Assembly (NCBI RefSeq): GCF_900119735.1
Contig: NZ_FPJW01000002.1
Coordinates: 1 to 64,000, forward strand
DNA from: Marinospirillum alkaliphilum DSM 21637
GTDB taxonomy: Bacteria > Pseudomonadota > Gammaproteobacteria > Pseudomonadales > Halomonadaceae
Direction: 5' to 3'
DNA length: 64,000 bases
Both the position numbers and the translations under genes were made by a program. Shown piece after piece: positions 28,296-37,513 of this stretch. The notes beneath the pieces were generated by a model. The model was not told the DNA's origin. It saw nothing but the letters and a program-made list of their open reading frames with translations, and did no database searches. How positions within the stretch are numbered: position 1 is the first letter of the stretch; each line of letters opens with the position of its first letter.

Positions 28296-29888
28296 TCAGT
28301 CTGATATTTCCTGGCTGCGCAGGTAATCCTCATAACTGCCGTGGAAGTCGACGATGCCGGTGGGTGTCAGTTCCAGAATGCGGGTGGCCAGAGAGGAAAC
28401 AAATTCCCGGTCGTGACTGACAAAAATCAGGGTGCCGGGATAGTTTTCCAGTGCCAGGTTCAGTGACTCGATGGACTCCATATCCAGGTGGTTGGTGGGT
28501 TCATCCATCACCAGGATGTTGGGGCGTTGCAGCATCAGTTTACCGAACAGCATGCGGCCCTGTTCGCCACCGGAGATCACCTTGACGGACTTGTCGATGT
28601 CCTTCTGGGAGAACAGCAGGCGACCCAGGGTGCCGCGAATCACCTGCTCGTCATCTTTTTCCTGGCCCCATTGGGCCATCCAGTCATACAGGCTGAGTGG
28701 TTCTTCAAATTCGTGAGCGTGGTCCTGGGCGTAATAACCGATGTTGGCATTTTCCGACCATTTCACCTTGCCACTGGTGGCTTGCAGATCACCCACCAGG
28801 CATTTCAGCAGGGTGGATTTACCAATACCGTTGGGGCCGATGATGGCAATGCGTTCACCCACTGCCACCTGCAGGTTGAAGTCGCGGAAGAGTTCGGTGT
28901 CAAAACGATGCCCCAGCTTTTCAATTTCCAGCGCGGTGCGGTGGAGTTTCTTTTCCTGCTCAAAGCGGATGAAGGGGTTCTGACGGCTGGAAGGTTTGAT
29001 TTCTTCCAGTTGGATCTTGTCGATCTGCCGGGCACGGGAGGTGGCCTGTTTTGATTTGGAGGCGTTGGCAGAAAAGCGGCTGACAAAGGCCTTCAGGTCA
29101 GCAATCTGGGCTTTCTTCTTGGCATTGTCGGCCTGCATGCGCTCACGGGCCTGAGTGGAGGCCAGCATGTACTCATCATAGTTGCCGGGGTAGATGCGGA
29201 TTTCACCATAGTCCACGTCGGCCATGTGGGTGCAGACACTGTTCAGGAAGTGGCGGTCGTGAGAAATGATCACCATGGTGCAGTCACGCTGGTTGAGTAC
29301 ACCTTCCAGCCAGCGGATGGTGTTGATGTCCAGGTTGTTGGTGGGTTCATCCAGCAGCAGGATGTCCGGTTCGGCAAACAGCGCCTGGGCCAGCAGCACA
29401 CGCAGTTTCCAGCCGGGTGCCACTTCGCTCATCGGGCCATCATGCTGTTCCAGTGGAATGCCGACACCCAGCAGCAGTTCACCGGCACGGGATTCGGCGG
29501 TGTAACCATCCATTTCGGCAAACTCGCCTTCCAGTTCACCGGCACGGATGCCGTCGGCTTCGGTCATTTCTGCCTTGGCATAAATGGCATCACGCTCTGC
29601 TTTGACGGTCCAGAGTTCTTCGTGACCCATGATCACTGTGTCGATCACCGAGTACTGCTCATAAGCAAACTGATCCTGGCGCAGTTTACCCAGTCGCTCG
29701 TTGGGGTCTTTGGATACGTTGCCGGCAGTCGGCTCCAGGTCGCCACCGAGGATTTTCATGAAGGTGGATTTGCCGCAGCCGTTGGCACCAATCAGGCCAT
29801 AACGGTTGCCGTTGCCGAATTTGACAGAGACGTTTTCAAACAGTGGCTTGGCGCCAAACTGCATGGTGATGTTTGCAGTGGTCAGCAA
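28296..29888 (-). CDS. ybiT: ABC-F ATPase, YbiT-like
   Basis: A 530-residue soluble ABC-F protein with two ATPase domains (Walker [10 protein letters not shown] and GPNGIGKST; Walker [13 protein letters not shown] and [12 protein letters not shown]) and a charged linker. The length equals E. coli YbiT. ABC-F proteins act on the ribosomal E site. The gene sits between cysE and iscR, interrupting the common cysE-iscR adjacency. Its stop is about 30 bp upstream of the iscR promoter. Confidence 0.9.
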   Translation of the reverse strand: MLTTANITMQFGAKPLFENVSVKFGNGNRYGLIGANGCGKSTFMKILGGDLEPTAGNVSKDPNERLGKLRQDQFAYEQYSVIDTVIMGHEELWTVKAERDAIYAKAEMTEADGIRAGELEGEFAEMDGYTAESRAGELLLGVGIPLEQHDGPMSEVAPGWKLRVLLAQALFAEPDILLLDEPTNNLDINTIRWLEGVLNQRDCTMVIISHDRHFLNSVCTHMADVDYGEIRIYPGNYDEYMLASTQARERMQADNAKKKAQIADLKAFVSRFSANASKSKQATSRARQIDKIQLEEIKPSSRQNPFIRFEQEKKLHRTALEIEKLGHRFDTELFRDFNLQVAVGERIAIIGPNGIGKSTLLKCLVGDLQATSGKVKWSENANIGYYAQDHAHEFEEPLSLYDWMAQWGQEKDDEQVIRGTLGRLLFSQKDIDKSVKVISGGEQGRMLFGKLMLQRPNILVMDEPTNHLDMESIESLNLALENYPGTLIFVSHDREFVSSLATRILELTPTGIVDFHGSYEDYLRSQEISD

Positions 29889-29994
29889 GGGAATTTACTC
29901 AGTTGTGATGGATGAAGCAGGAGTCGGGCAGAAAAATGGCGCGCATTATGTCATAACGGCGCCGTTTCTGCTGCTGATCAGGATGCTGAAGGGG

Positions 29995-30831
29995 TTATTT
30001 TTTGCCCGGTTTGCGGCGACGGCCGATTTCTTCCAGTCCACACAGGGCACAGACATCACCGTCATCCGGGAAGTCGTCACCTTCAATGTCCGGCAGCTTT
30101 TCTTCGCGGAAGTTGCTGTCCAGACGATGCAGGGCGTGGCAGATCTGGCCCATGCGTTCATCCACGGCATGCATGTGATCGAGCAGACCACGAATGGATT
30201 TGGCCACCGGATCGGGCATTTCTTCGCTGATGCCATAGGCATCAAAACCAAAGCGCCGATGTGCAGCGGCCCGTTTTTCCGGGTCCACCTGCAGGTCATC
30301 TTCCGGTTCATCCGGTTGCTGGCGCAGCACGATACGACCGGGAATGCCGACCACTGTTGCTCCGGCAGGTACTTCCTTGGTGACCACTGCGTTGGAACCG
30401 ATCTTGGCACCCTTGCCAACCGTGAAGGGGCCAAGGATTTTGGCACCGGCCCCCACTATCACCCCGTCTTCCAGGGTCGGGTGGCGCTTGCCCTTGTTCC
30501 AGCTGGTGCCGCCCAGGGTGACACCGTGGTAGAGGGTGACGTCATCACCGATTTCAGCGGTTTCACCGATCACCACACCCATGCCGTGATCGATGAAAAA
30601 ACGCTGGCCGATGCGGGCGCCGGGATGGATTTCGATACCGGTCAGCCAACGTGCCCAGGTGGACATCCAGCGAGCCAGCCATTTTAAACCGCGTTGCCAT
30701 AACCAGTGGTTGCAGCGATGAAACAACAGGGCGTGCAGGCCGGGGTAGGTGGTCAGCACTTCAAACCAATTGCGTGCGGCGGGGTCGCGCTCGAACACGC
30801 TGTTGATGTCATCACGTATCTGTCTGAACAT
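29995..30831 (-). CDS. cysE: Serine O-acetyltransferase
   Basis: A 278-residue left-handed beta-helix enzyme making O-acetylserine for cysteine synthesis. Hexapeptide repeats and the catalytic region ([28 protein letters not shown]) are intact. The C-terminal extension carries a CxxC (CALCGLEE) and a basic end. The start overlaps the trmJ stop by one base, in line with the conserved trmJ-cysE pair. Confidence 0.96.
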   Translation of the reverse strand: MFRQIRDDINSVFERDPAARNWFEVLTTYPGLHALLFHRCNHWLWQRGLKWLARWMSTWARWLTGIEIHPGARIGQRFFIDHGMGVVIGETAEIGDDVTLYHGVTLGGTSWNKGKRHPTLEDGVIVGAGAKILGPFTVGKGAKIGSNAVVTKEVPAGATVVGIPGRIVLRQQPDEPEDDLQVDPEKRAAAHRRFGFDAYGISEEMPDPVAKSIRGLLDHMHAVDERMGQICHALHRLDSNFREEKLPDIEGDDFPDDGDVCALCGLEEIGRRRKPGKK

Positions 30832-31604
30832 CAGTTGTTCCCGTGTGGGGTGCGGGCAGCCTTCTGGGTCTGGGTCAGGATGCCGCGCAGCATGTTGATT
30901 TCCATGGCATCGGGCCGGGCGCGCAGGTACAGGCGGCGCAGGCGGCTCATCAGCTGTCTCGGGTTATCGGGGTTGTGAAAGTCAATTTCAATCAGGGTCT
31001 GCTCTAAATGTTCAAAAAACAGTTCCAGCGCCTTGCCATCTGCAAAGGGAACATCCCATTCAGTACCAAAGGGTTGTTCCGGGTCTGTCGTTTGTCCGAC
31101 ACAGGCCATGCGTAATTCGTAGCTGAGCACCTGTACTGCAGCAGCCAGATTCAATGAACTGAAGTCAGGATTACAGGGAATGTGCACGTGCAGGTGGCAG
31201 AGGTGCAGCTCTTCATTGCTCAGCCCGCGATCTTCACGTCCGAACACCAGTGCCACTCGATGTTGCTGATGGCGCAGTTCTTCATGCAAGCGCCCTGCCA
31301 ACTGATTCGGGTTGATCAACGGCCAGGGCAGATTGCGTGAACGGGCGCTGGTGCCGGCGACCAGGGTGCAGTCACTGATGGCGTCTTCCAGGCGTTCAAA
31401 AATCTGGGCTTGCTCCAGCAGGTCGGTGGCTCCGGAGCTGCGCAGGTCTGCTTCCGGGTGTGGAAACTGAGCACGAGGGGCCACCAGGCATAGCTGTGAC
31501 AGGCCCATGTTTTTCATGGCGCGGGCGACTCCCCCGATGTTGCCGGGGTGAGAGGTGCCGACCAGTACAATCTTGACGGCGTTCAGTAAAGCGGGGCTGG
31601 TCAT
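30831..31604 (-). CDS. trmJ: tRNA (cytidine/uridine-2'-O-)-methyltransferase TrmJ
   Basis: A 257-residue SPOUT methyltransferase modifying position 32 of tRNA. The N-terminus ([19 protein letters not shown]), the catalytic Arg and the knot motif ([33 protein letters not shown]) are clear. The ATG at 31604 is chosen, since the frame open to 31688 is not supported. It is divergent from suhB, as in E. coli. Confidence 0.95.
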   Translation of the reverse strand: MTSPALLNAVKIVLVGTSHPGNIGGVARAMKNMGLSQLCLVAPRAQFPHPEADLRSSGATDLLEQAQIFERLEDAISDCTLVAGTSARSRNLPWPLINPNQLAGRLHEELRHQQHRVALVFGREDRGLSNEELHLCHLHVHIPCNPDFSSLNLAAAVQVLSYELRMACVGQTTDPEQPFGTEWDVPFADGKALELFFEHLEQTLIEIDFHNPDNPRQLMSRLRRLYLRARPDAMEINMLRGILTQTQKAARTPHGNN

Positions 31605-31704
31605 CAGGTTTCTCGGAAAAGGCTGGTTCTGCGGCTTGTTATTGCGCGAAAACTCATTATCATACTCTTCCCTTTCGTTCCTTAACAATGATGGCCGGTG
31701 AAGT

Positions 31705-32484
31705 ATGCACCCGACAATTCAATTGGCATTGCGTGCTGTACGCAGTGTCGGTGAGCACTATGAGTATGTTTCCGAGCGTCTGGATCTGGCGCGTGTTGAC
31801 AATGCACTGACGGAATTGCTGGAAAACTGTGGTCGCCGTGTTGAGCAGGCGCTGGAGCGTCAGCTGGTGCGCGCCCATCCTGATGCCTCTTTTCAGGGAC
31901 GCAGTGTACAACTGAAAGGCAGTGGTGACATGAGTTGGGTGGTTAATCCTCTGCTGGGTTATGAGAACCTGGAACGAGGTTACCCCGCATTTGCCCTGTC
32001 ACTGGCCATTTTCCTGCGTGGCAAGCTGGAACACGTCATCATTTTTAATCCTGCCACCGGTCAGGAATATCTGGCCAGTCGTGGTCGTGGTGCCACACTG
32101 AACGGTCGTCGCATTCGTGTTTTATCTGGCTGGAAGGCTGAAAAAGCCGCTGTGGCTTTCCCGCTACCTGCTGCTGAACTGCGCCAACAACTTTTCCCGG
32201 TTTATCTGAATCTGTTGCCTCAGGTGGGCATGCAGGCATTACACGCCAGCGGTTGTGTGGCGCTGGATATCTGTGCGGTGGCGGCGGGTCAGCTGGAAGC
32301 CGGTATTTTCCTGGGCGCTGATGAAAGCGAGCTGGCACCGGCCCTGCTGGTCCTGAAAGAGGCCGGTGGCTTGTACGGTGATTTGAGTGGTGCTCCGGCA
32401 CTGACTGCAGAGGGGCGTCTGCTGGTCACCAACCCCAAGGCATTTCGTCAACTGGTCAGCCAGTTAAAACCTCATCTGGTGTAA
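31705..32484 (+). CDS. suhB: SuhB homologue lacking inositol monophosphatase catalytic residues
   Basis: A 259-residue protein of the inositol monophosphatase fold in the canonical suhB position, divergent from trmJ. The N-terminus MHPTIQLALRAVR matches SuhB. However, the metal-binding motifs are lost: the EES motif is absent (ASFQGRSV at 61-68), the WxxDPLDGT motif reads WVVNPLLGYE (78-87, both Asp gone), and the late WD motif reads ADESEL (205-210). A 2'-phosphatase activity is therefore very unlikely. In E. coli SuhB also binds RNA polymerase and NusA for rRNA antitermination without needing catalysis, and that role could explain retention of the gene. Confidence 0.88.
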   Translation: MHPTIQLALRAVRSVGEHYEYVSERLDLARVDNALTELLENCGRRVEQALERQLVRAHPDASFQGRSVQLKGSGDMSWVVNPLLGYENLERGYPAFALSLAIFLRGKLEHVIIFNPATGQEYLASRGRGATLNGRRIRVLSGWKAEKAAVAFPLPAAELRQQLFPVYLNLLPQVGMQALHASGCVALDICAVAAGQLEAGIFLGADESELAPALLVLKEAGGLYGDLSGAPALTAEGRLLVTNPKAFRQLVSQLKPHLV

Positions 32485-32516
32485 TGCACTGGTTTTAAAA
32501 GATTTTAATGCTGATC

Positions 32517-32552
32517 AAAAAACCCGATGATCTCAAGATCATCGGGTTTTTT
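32517..32552 (+). terminator. Rho-independent terminator after suhB
   Basis: A long AAAAACCCGATGATC / GATCATCGGGTTTTTT hairpin with a TCAA loop and T run is about 32 bp past the suhB stop. Its symmetry makes it bidirectional in principle, but no minus-strand gene needs it. Confidence 0.92.
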
Positions 32553-32643
32553 GTTTCTGGTTGGTGGCCTGGGGTAAAGGTGACGTATGGAAAACGGGAT
32601 GACAGGTATCGACTGATGCAGATCAATAAACAATGTTCTATTT

Positions 32644-32684
32644 GATTGTTATTATCATTTACATCTGGGTGACCATCTGATAAT
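32644..32684 (+). promoter_or_regulatory. Fur-box-like operator and promoter of the iron-binding protein gene
   Basis: The 19 bp at 32644-32662 (reverse complement contains AAATGATAAT) agree with the Fur consensus at 14 of 19 positions. A -10-like GATAAT lies at 32679-32684, with TTTACA at 32658-32663 as a possible -35, so the box overlaps the promoter. It is 88 bp before the start of the gene. Confidence 0.65.
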
Positions 32685-32749
32685 GTCTCTCAATACCTGA
32701 AGGTGTGACCTTCGCAGATCACGTCCAATCCAGCAAAAAGGAAAAACTC

Positions 32750-33748
32750 ATGCGCAACAAGTTTTTTGCCCCACTTGCCCTGGTCGGTGCCTTGCTGGCC
32801 GCTCCAGTGGTTTCTGCAGCAACCCTGACCCTTTACTCTGGTCGTGGTGAATCGTTGGTACAACCCTTGGTGAGTCAGTTTGAGCAGCAGACTGGCATCA
32901 AGGTGAATGTGCGGTATGGCGATACAGCGCAGCTGGCAGTATTGCTGCAGGAAGAAGGGCGTCGCAGTCCTGCTGATGTTTACTGGGGTCAGGATGCTGG
33001 TGCCATGGGTGCGGTGAGCCAGGCCGGACTGCTGGCCAGCCTGCCTGCAGATGTTTATGAAAACCTGCCGGGTATTTACAAGAGTGTGACCGGTAATTGG
33101 GTGGCCACCAGTGGTCGTGCGCGCCTGCTGGTGCATTCACTGGAGCGTGCGCCGGTAGCAGAACATCCCAGGAGTGTTTTTGATCTGACTGATGCACAGT
33201 ATCGTGGTCGGGTTGGCTGGGCGCCCACCAATGGCTCTTTCCAGTCTTTTGTGACTGGTATGCGAGTGACCTATGGTGATGAAAAAACCCTGGAGTGGCT
33301 GAATGCCATGAAGGCCAATGGTGTGAAGGCTTTCCGTAATAATGGCACCATTATTCAGGGGGTTGCGGATGGTGAAATTGATTATGGCCTGACCAATAAC
33401 TACTACCTGCCGCGCCAGACCCGCATGAATCCCAATTATCCGGTAGGCCAGGTCTTTTTTGCTGATGGTGATATTGGTAACCTGATGAATGTGGCAGGTG
33501 CTGCGGTCGTCAAAACCAGCAGAAAGCAGAAGGAAGCGGCGCAGCTGGTGCGTTTCCTGATTTCTGCGCCGGCGCAGGAGTACTTCTCCATGGATGTGAA
33601 TGAATACCCGGTGATTCCCGGTGTCACTCACAATCCCCATGGTGCAACCTACGACCAGGCCATCAAGGCGAGTCCCTCCATTGACCTGGACAAACTGAGT
33701 GATCTGGAAGGCACTTTAAACCTGTTGCGTCGTGCTGGCTTGATCTGA
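32750..33748 (+). CDS. Periplasmic Fe(III)-binding protein (FbpA/FutA-like)
   Basis: A 332-residue extracytoplasmic solute-binding protein with a signal peptide (1-24, ending VVSA) and the N-terminal LTLYSGRGESLV typical of FbpA. The paired tyrosines in the segment GLTNNYYLPR match the iron-ligand motif of this family. The ATG at 32750 has AAGGA 8 bases upstream. A Fur-like box precedes it. No permease or ATPase partner is adjacent, so the rest of the importer must be elsewhere; a TonB operon follows instead. Confidence 0.92.
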   Translation: MRNKFFAPLALVGALLAAPVVSAATLTLYSGRGESLVQPLVSQFEQQTGIKVNVRYGDTAQLAVLLQEEGRRSPADVYWGQDAGAMGAVSQAGLLASLPADVYENLPGIYKSVTGNWVATSGRARLLVHSLERAPVAEHPRSVFDLTDAQYRGRVGWAPTNGSFQSFVTGMRVTYGDEKTLEWLNAMKANGVKAFRNNGTIIQGVADGEIDYGLTNNYYLPRQTRMNPNYPVGQVFFADGDIGNLMNVAGAAVVKTSRKQKEAAQLVRFLISAPAQEYFSMDVNEYPVIPGVTHNPHGATYDQAIKASPSIDLDKLSDLEGTLNLLRRAGLI

Positions 33749-33759
33749 TCTGCATTTTC

Positions 33760-33791
33760 ACCCGGACCTGGTGCTTAACACCGGTCCGGGT
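33760..33791 (+). other. Strong intergenic hairpin before the DUF3450 gene
   Basis: ACCCGGACC-T-GGTG (33760-33773) pairs with CACCGGTCCGGGT (33779-33791) around a CTTAA loop, with one bulged T. No U tract follows, so it is not a standard terminator. It ends 5 bp before the next start codon, where a ribosome site would be expected. Confidence 0.6.
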
Positions 33792-33796
33792 TACTG

Positions 33797-34603
33797 ATGG
33801 ATAAAGTGATGAACCCGAAATCCCTGACCGGCGCAGGATCCGTGGCAACAGCCCTGATTCTGGCCGGTTTTCTTCATGCGGCAGAGGACGCTGGCTCGCG
33901 CCAGTTGGAGCAAGCCACCCAACAGCAGGCGGTGACCATTCAGCGCCAGGTGGAACAATTGGATGCCCGTCGCCAGGCCGACTTTCAGCAGTGGCGTCAG
34001 GTGCGTCGTGAAACCCTGCTGCTGGATGCTCACAATGAACGTCAGCAGGCCTGGAATCAGCGTCTGAGAGAGCAGATAGAGAGCCTGGAGCAACAACTGG
34101 ACAGTCTGGATACTACTCGTGAAGCCCTGGAGCCTTTGTTGCAGGACATGGCGCAGCGACTGGAAGATTTCATTCGACATGATTTGCCATTCCGGCAGGA
34201 TCAGCGCCTGCATCGGGTACGAGAGCTGAAAAGTCTGCTGGGGCGGGTGGATGTCAGTCATGCGGAAAAACTCCGCCATCTGTTGAATGCCTATCGTAGT
34301 GAAGTGGAACAGGGGCGGATGTTGGCTTCCAGCCGTGAATTCATTCGCCTGAGCCCGGAAGCAGAAACTGAACGCTTGATTCTGCTGCGGGTGGGCCGGA
34401 TTGGTCTGTATTACTTGTCTGAAGATGAACGTCGGGCGGGCTACTGGTCTGCTGAAGCCGGGCGCTGGCAAAACCTCGGTAGCCGTGAGCGTCAGGAAGT
34501 ACTGCGCGGACTGGCACTGGCCGAAGAGCGGGGTTTACCAGAGTTTTTGAATCTGCCCTTGTCAGTGCCGGTGCGTGATGCAGTTGATGGAGGTGCAGAA
34601 TGA
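33797..34603 (+). CDS. DUF3450 protein of a TtpC-type TonB system
   Basis: A 268-residue exported protein. After a signal-like N-terminus (residues about 6-28) comes a long Gln/Glu/Arg-rich coiled coil (35-115), then a helical domain. DUF3450 proteins are always found beside the TtpC/ExbB/ExbD/TonB set and are thought to assist energy transfer in the periplasm. The start is ATG 33797, and ATG 33809 is an alternative; neither has a strong ribosome site, and a hairpin sits just upstream. The stop overlaps the next start by 4 bases. Confidence 0.85.
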   Translation: MDKVMNPKSLTGAGSVATALILAGFLHAAEDAGSRQLEQATQQQAVTIQRQVEQLDARRQADFQQWRQVRRETLLLDAHNERQQAWNQRLREQIESLEQQLDSLDTTREALEPLLQDMAQRLEDFIRHDLPFRQDQRLHRVRELKSLLGRVDVSHAEKLRHLLNAYRSEVEQGRMLASSREFIRLSPEAETERLILLRVGRIGLYYLSEDERRAGYWSAEAGRWQNLGSRERQEVLRGLALAEERGLPEFLNLPLSVPVRDAVDGGAE

Positions 34604-35991
34604 AGGCGCTGCGTTGGCTGCTGGCCGTCTGTTTGCCACTGCTACTGATGGCCTCCTTGCAGGCTGAAACCGCTCTGCCGGAAGACTACTGGCAGCAATT
34701 ATTGCAACAAACCCGTGACGCCAGTGTTGAGCGTCGACTGCAAGAAGAAGCCCGTCTGCAATTGTCACGCACGGAGGCTGATGTGCAGGCAAAAGCTCTG
34801 GCGGAAGCACGTGAAGCGTTGCGTCAGGCACAGCGACTGCGTCAGCAACTGGAAACTGAACAGGAAACTCTGGAAACCAGCCTGCAGGATGTGCAAGAAC
34901 GACTGCAGCGACGTTCTGCCGCCCTGGGTGAAGTTTTTGCGGTCTATCGGGATGAAAAATCAACCCTTTATGGTCTGCTGTCCGATGCGCGTTATACCCA
35001 CCAATATCCGGAATTGCTGGCATTTCTGAGGCCCGACCAACAGGTTGCACGCCTGCCAGAAATTGCCGATTTTTACCAGCTGTGGGAAAGCCTGCAGCAG
35101 TCCTGGTTGGCAACGGCTCAGGTCAGTCGTTATCAGGGGCACTGGGTGGATGGTGCCGGACAGGTGCGTAAGGAAGCCATTTTGCGACTGGGTGATCTGC
35201 AGTTGCAGGTGAAAGAAGGTGTGCTGCGTTTGCCGGAAGGTGCCCTGCCGTCACTCTGGCCACGTCAGCCGAGTGGTCTGGTGCGACAGAACGCTGCTTT
35301 TCTGGCATCAGGCCAGGGTTCAGTGGTGCTGGATCCTGCACGCGGCTTGACCCTGGAGCTGCACAGCCGCCAGCCGACGCTGGTGGAAAGGGTTCGGCAG
35401 GGGGGCGCCGTTGGTTATCTGATCCTGGCGTTGGGTCTGGCTGGTCTGCTGGTGGCGGCAGTGCAATCGGTGCGGCTGCTGCTGGAGCAGAAACGGGTTA
35501 GAAAACAACTGGGTGATACCAAAGATTTGCAGCCGGATAATGCTCTGGGGCGGGTATTGTCCGGCATGCAGCCAGCCCCGGTCAGTGATCTGCCGCCAGA
35601 AGCCTTGGAAGCGCGGCTGGATGAGCTGCTGGTGCGTGAATCAGCAGCACTGGAGCGCGGGCTGTCACTGGTCAAACTCCTGGCTGCCATGGCACCGCTG
35701 CTGGGGCTGTTGGGTACCGTGACCGGCATGATTGCCACTTTTCAGGCGATTACCCTGTTTGGCACCGGTGATCCTTCGCTGATGGCCGCCGGTATTTCCC
35801 AGGCTCTGGTCACCACCGTACTGGGGTTGATCACTGCGGTGCCCTTGCTGTTGGCACACCTGTTATTACAGGGTCGTTCACGCCAGCTGGCGCGTATACT
35901 GGAAGCCGAAAGTTCTGCCTGGCTGGCTGAGTTGCTGGGTCAGTCAAAAACGGCAGCAGGTGCATCAGGCTCAGCGGGTGGATCCAGGTGA
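34600..35991 (+). CDS. TtpC-like MotA/TolQ/ExbB proton-channel protein
   Basis: A 463-residue inner-membrane protein. A signal peptide (1-22), a periplasmic coiled coil (about 35-110) and a beta-rich region lead into a C-terminal MotA/TolQ/ExbB domain (about 265-450). The ExbB core motif is AAMAPLLGLLGTVTGMI. This architecture is that of TtpC, a component of Vibrio TonB2-type systems that is required together with ExbB and ExbD. It is translationally coupled to its neighbours on both sides. Confidence 0.9.
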   Translation: MKALRWLLAVCLPLLLMASLQAETALPEDYWQQLLQQTRDASVERRLQEEARLQLSRTEADVQAKALAEAREALRQAQRLRQQLETEQETLETSLQDVQERLQRRSAALGEVFAVYRDEKSTLYGLLSDARYTHQYPELLAFLRPDQQVARLPEIADFYQLWESLQQSWLATAQVSRYQGHWVDGAGQVRKEAILRLGDLQLQVKEGVLRLPEGALPSLWPRQPSGLVRQNAAFLASGQGSVVLDPARGLTLELHSRQPTLVERVRQGGAVGYLILALGLAGLLVAAVQSVRLLLEQKRVRKQLGDTKDLQPDNALGRVLSGMQPAPVSDLPPEALEARLDELLVRESAALERGLSLVKLLAAMAPLLGLLGTVTGMIATFQAITLFGTGDPSLMAAGISQALVTTVLGLITAVPLLLAHLLLQGRSRQLARILEAESSAWLAELLGQSKTAAGASGSAGGSR

Positions 35992-36437
35992 TGAGCGGTT
36001 TTCTGGCACTGATGCAGCAGGGCGGCCTGATCATGTGGCTGATTTTTCTGGTGGCCGTGCTGCAGGTGTATCTTTTCCTGCAGCGCTGGTTCAGTTGGCC
36101 GGCATTCGAGTGGCGATCGGCATCAGAAACCACTCGTCCTGCGCTGGTGCGCCGTGCCGAGCAGTTGCAGGCCAGCAATCAGCTGGAGCAGGGTTTATCA
36201 CTACTCAAAGCCCTGGTAGTGATTACACCGCTATTGGGTTTGCTGGGTACGGTTACTGGCATGATGCTGGTGTTTGACGGGTTGAGTCTGGGCACCGCTG
36301 CTGATCCCCGGCGCTTGTCTTCCGGTATTGCCCGAGCCATTTTGCCGACCTTTGCCAGCATGGCAGTGTTGCTGCTGGGTATGTTTTTTCTCAGTTTCTG
36401 GCAGCGCCGGGCACGCAAGAGCCTGCAGGGCCATTAA
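35991..36437 (+). CDS. exbB: ExbB-like proton-channel protein
   Basis: A 148-residue, three-helix ExbB of the short type. The conserved ITPLLGLLGTVTGMM motif is followed by RLSSGIARAILPTFASM. It begins at an ATG overlapping the TtpC stop (TGATG). With ExbD it forms the proton-driven motor of the TonB system. Confidence 0.92.
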   Translation: MSGFLALMQQGGLIMWLIFLVAVLQVYLFLQRWFSWPAFEWRSASETTRPALVRRAEQLQASNQLEQGLSLLKALVVITPLLGLLGTVTGMMLVFDGLSLGTAADPRRLSSGIARAILPTFASMAVLLLGMFFLSFWQRRARKSLQGH

Positions 36438-36455
36438 TAAAATTGGAGCAGTCTA

Positions 36456-36860
36456 GTGCGTAGAAGCAGTTTGCTCAGTCAGCAGCAAGACGATACTGAG
36501 GTGAATCTGACGCCCATGCTGGATGTGGTATTTATCCTGCTGATCTTTTTTATTGTCACCACCAGCTTTGTGCGTGAAAGCGGTATCGAAGTGGACGCAC
36601 CCCAGGCATCCACAGCTGAGGTGCAGGCGCAGGCCAGCATTCTGATCGCCATCACGCCGGATGGTGATATCTGGGTGGATCGACAGCCAGTGTCTCTGGC
36701 AGCTCTCGGTCCGGCGGTGGCACGTCTGCAGGCAGCACAACCCCAGTCGGGTGTGGTGATTCAGGCCGACAAGGCATCACGCTCCGGTCGACTGGTTGAA
36801 GTCATGGACCGATTGCGCCAGGCCGGTGTGGATCGTATTGCCCTGGCGGCACAACCTTGA
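36456..36860 (+). CDS. exbD: ExbD-like biopolymer transport protein
   Basis: A 134-residue protein with a short cytoplasmic N-terminus, one transmembrane helix (about 22-40) carrying the essential Asp in LTPMLDVVFILLIFF, and a periplasmic domain. The start is GTG at 36456 with GGAG 8 bases upstream. It follows exbB by 18 bp. Confidence 0.94.
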   Translation: MRRSSLLSQQQDDTEVNLTPMLDVVFILLIFFIVTTSFVRESGIEVDAPQASTAEVQAQASILIAITPDGDIWVDRQPVSLAALGPAVARLQAAQPQSGVVIQADKASRSGRLVEVMDRLRQAGVDRIALAAQP

Positions 36861-36871
36861 GTGAGGCATTC

Positions 36872-37513
36872 ATGATGCTGGAACGTGCCAGAAATCTGAT
36901 GCTGATGCCTCTGGCTGCTGGACTATCGATTAGCCTGTTTGCTGGGCTGGGCTGGATTATCCAGTCACCTGTGGGTGGCTCTGCGGAGGCGCCGCAGCGT
37001 TTTGCCATGAACTGGGTACAACTAACGCCCGAACCGGATCTGGAGGTCCTGCGACCACCACCGCCCCCGCCGCCACCGGAAGCACCGAGTGTGATGCCTG
37101 AGATGGCGTCTACATCATCTGCGGCTGCCACCAGCGCAGCCATTCCTTCACGACTGGACATGAACCTGCCCGCTCTGGACATGGGCATGGCCGATCCGGG
37201 CTTGCCCAGTCTGCAAGGGTTGGGTGGCATGGGGCAATCTGAAATGCCGGTGTATCGTGAAAACCCCCAATACCCACGCCAGGCACTGGTGCACCGTCTG
37301 GAGGGCTGGGTGGAGCTGTCATTTGAAGTGGATGCACGAGGTCAGGTGATTCCCGACAGCATTGAGGTGATTGCTGCTGAACCTGAGCAGGTGTTTGATC
37401 GTGCGGCACGCCGTGCTCTGGCCCGCTGGCGTTTTGCTGCCCATGAAATGAATGCTGGCGGCAGTCGCAGACTGCAGCAGCGACTGGAGTTTCGTCTGGA
37501 AGGTGAAGGATGA
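36872..37513 (+). CDS. tonB: TonB energy-transducing protein
   Basis: A 213-residue protein with an N-terminal membrane helix (about 10-32), a short polyproline stretch (RPPPPPPPPEAP, about 60-72), and a C-terminal TonB domain with the YPRQA and GWVELSFEVDARGQV motifs. The polyproline spacer is short, as in the TonB of TtpC-type systems. The ATG at 36872 is preferred (AGG 5 bases upstream); a TTG at 36857 overlaps exbD. Its likely clients include the TonB-dependent receptor at 7527-9761. Confidence 0.93.
   Translation: MMLERARNLMLMPLAAGLSISLFAGLGWIIQSPVGGSAEAPQRFAMNWVQLTPEPDLEVLRPPPPPPPPEAPSVMPEMASTSSAAATSAAIPSRLDMNLPALDMGMADPGLPSLQGLGGMGQSEMPVYRENPQYPRQALVHRLEGWVELSFEVDARGQVIPDSIEVIAAEPEQVFDRAARRALARWRFAAHEMNAGGSRRLQQRLEFRLEGEG

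Noticed and set aside
32485-32749. Possible small gene between suhB and the iron-binding protein gene
   Set aside because: Only a terminator, Fur-like box and promoter elements were seen, and no frame has a ribosome site.
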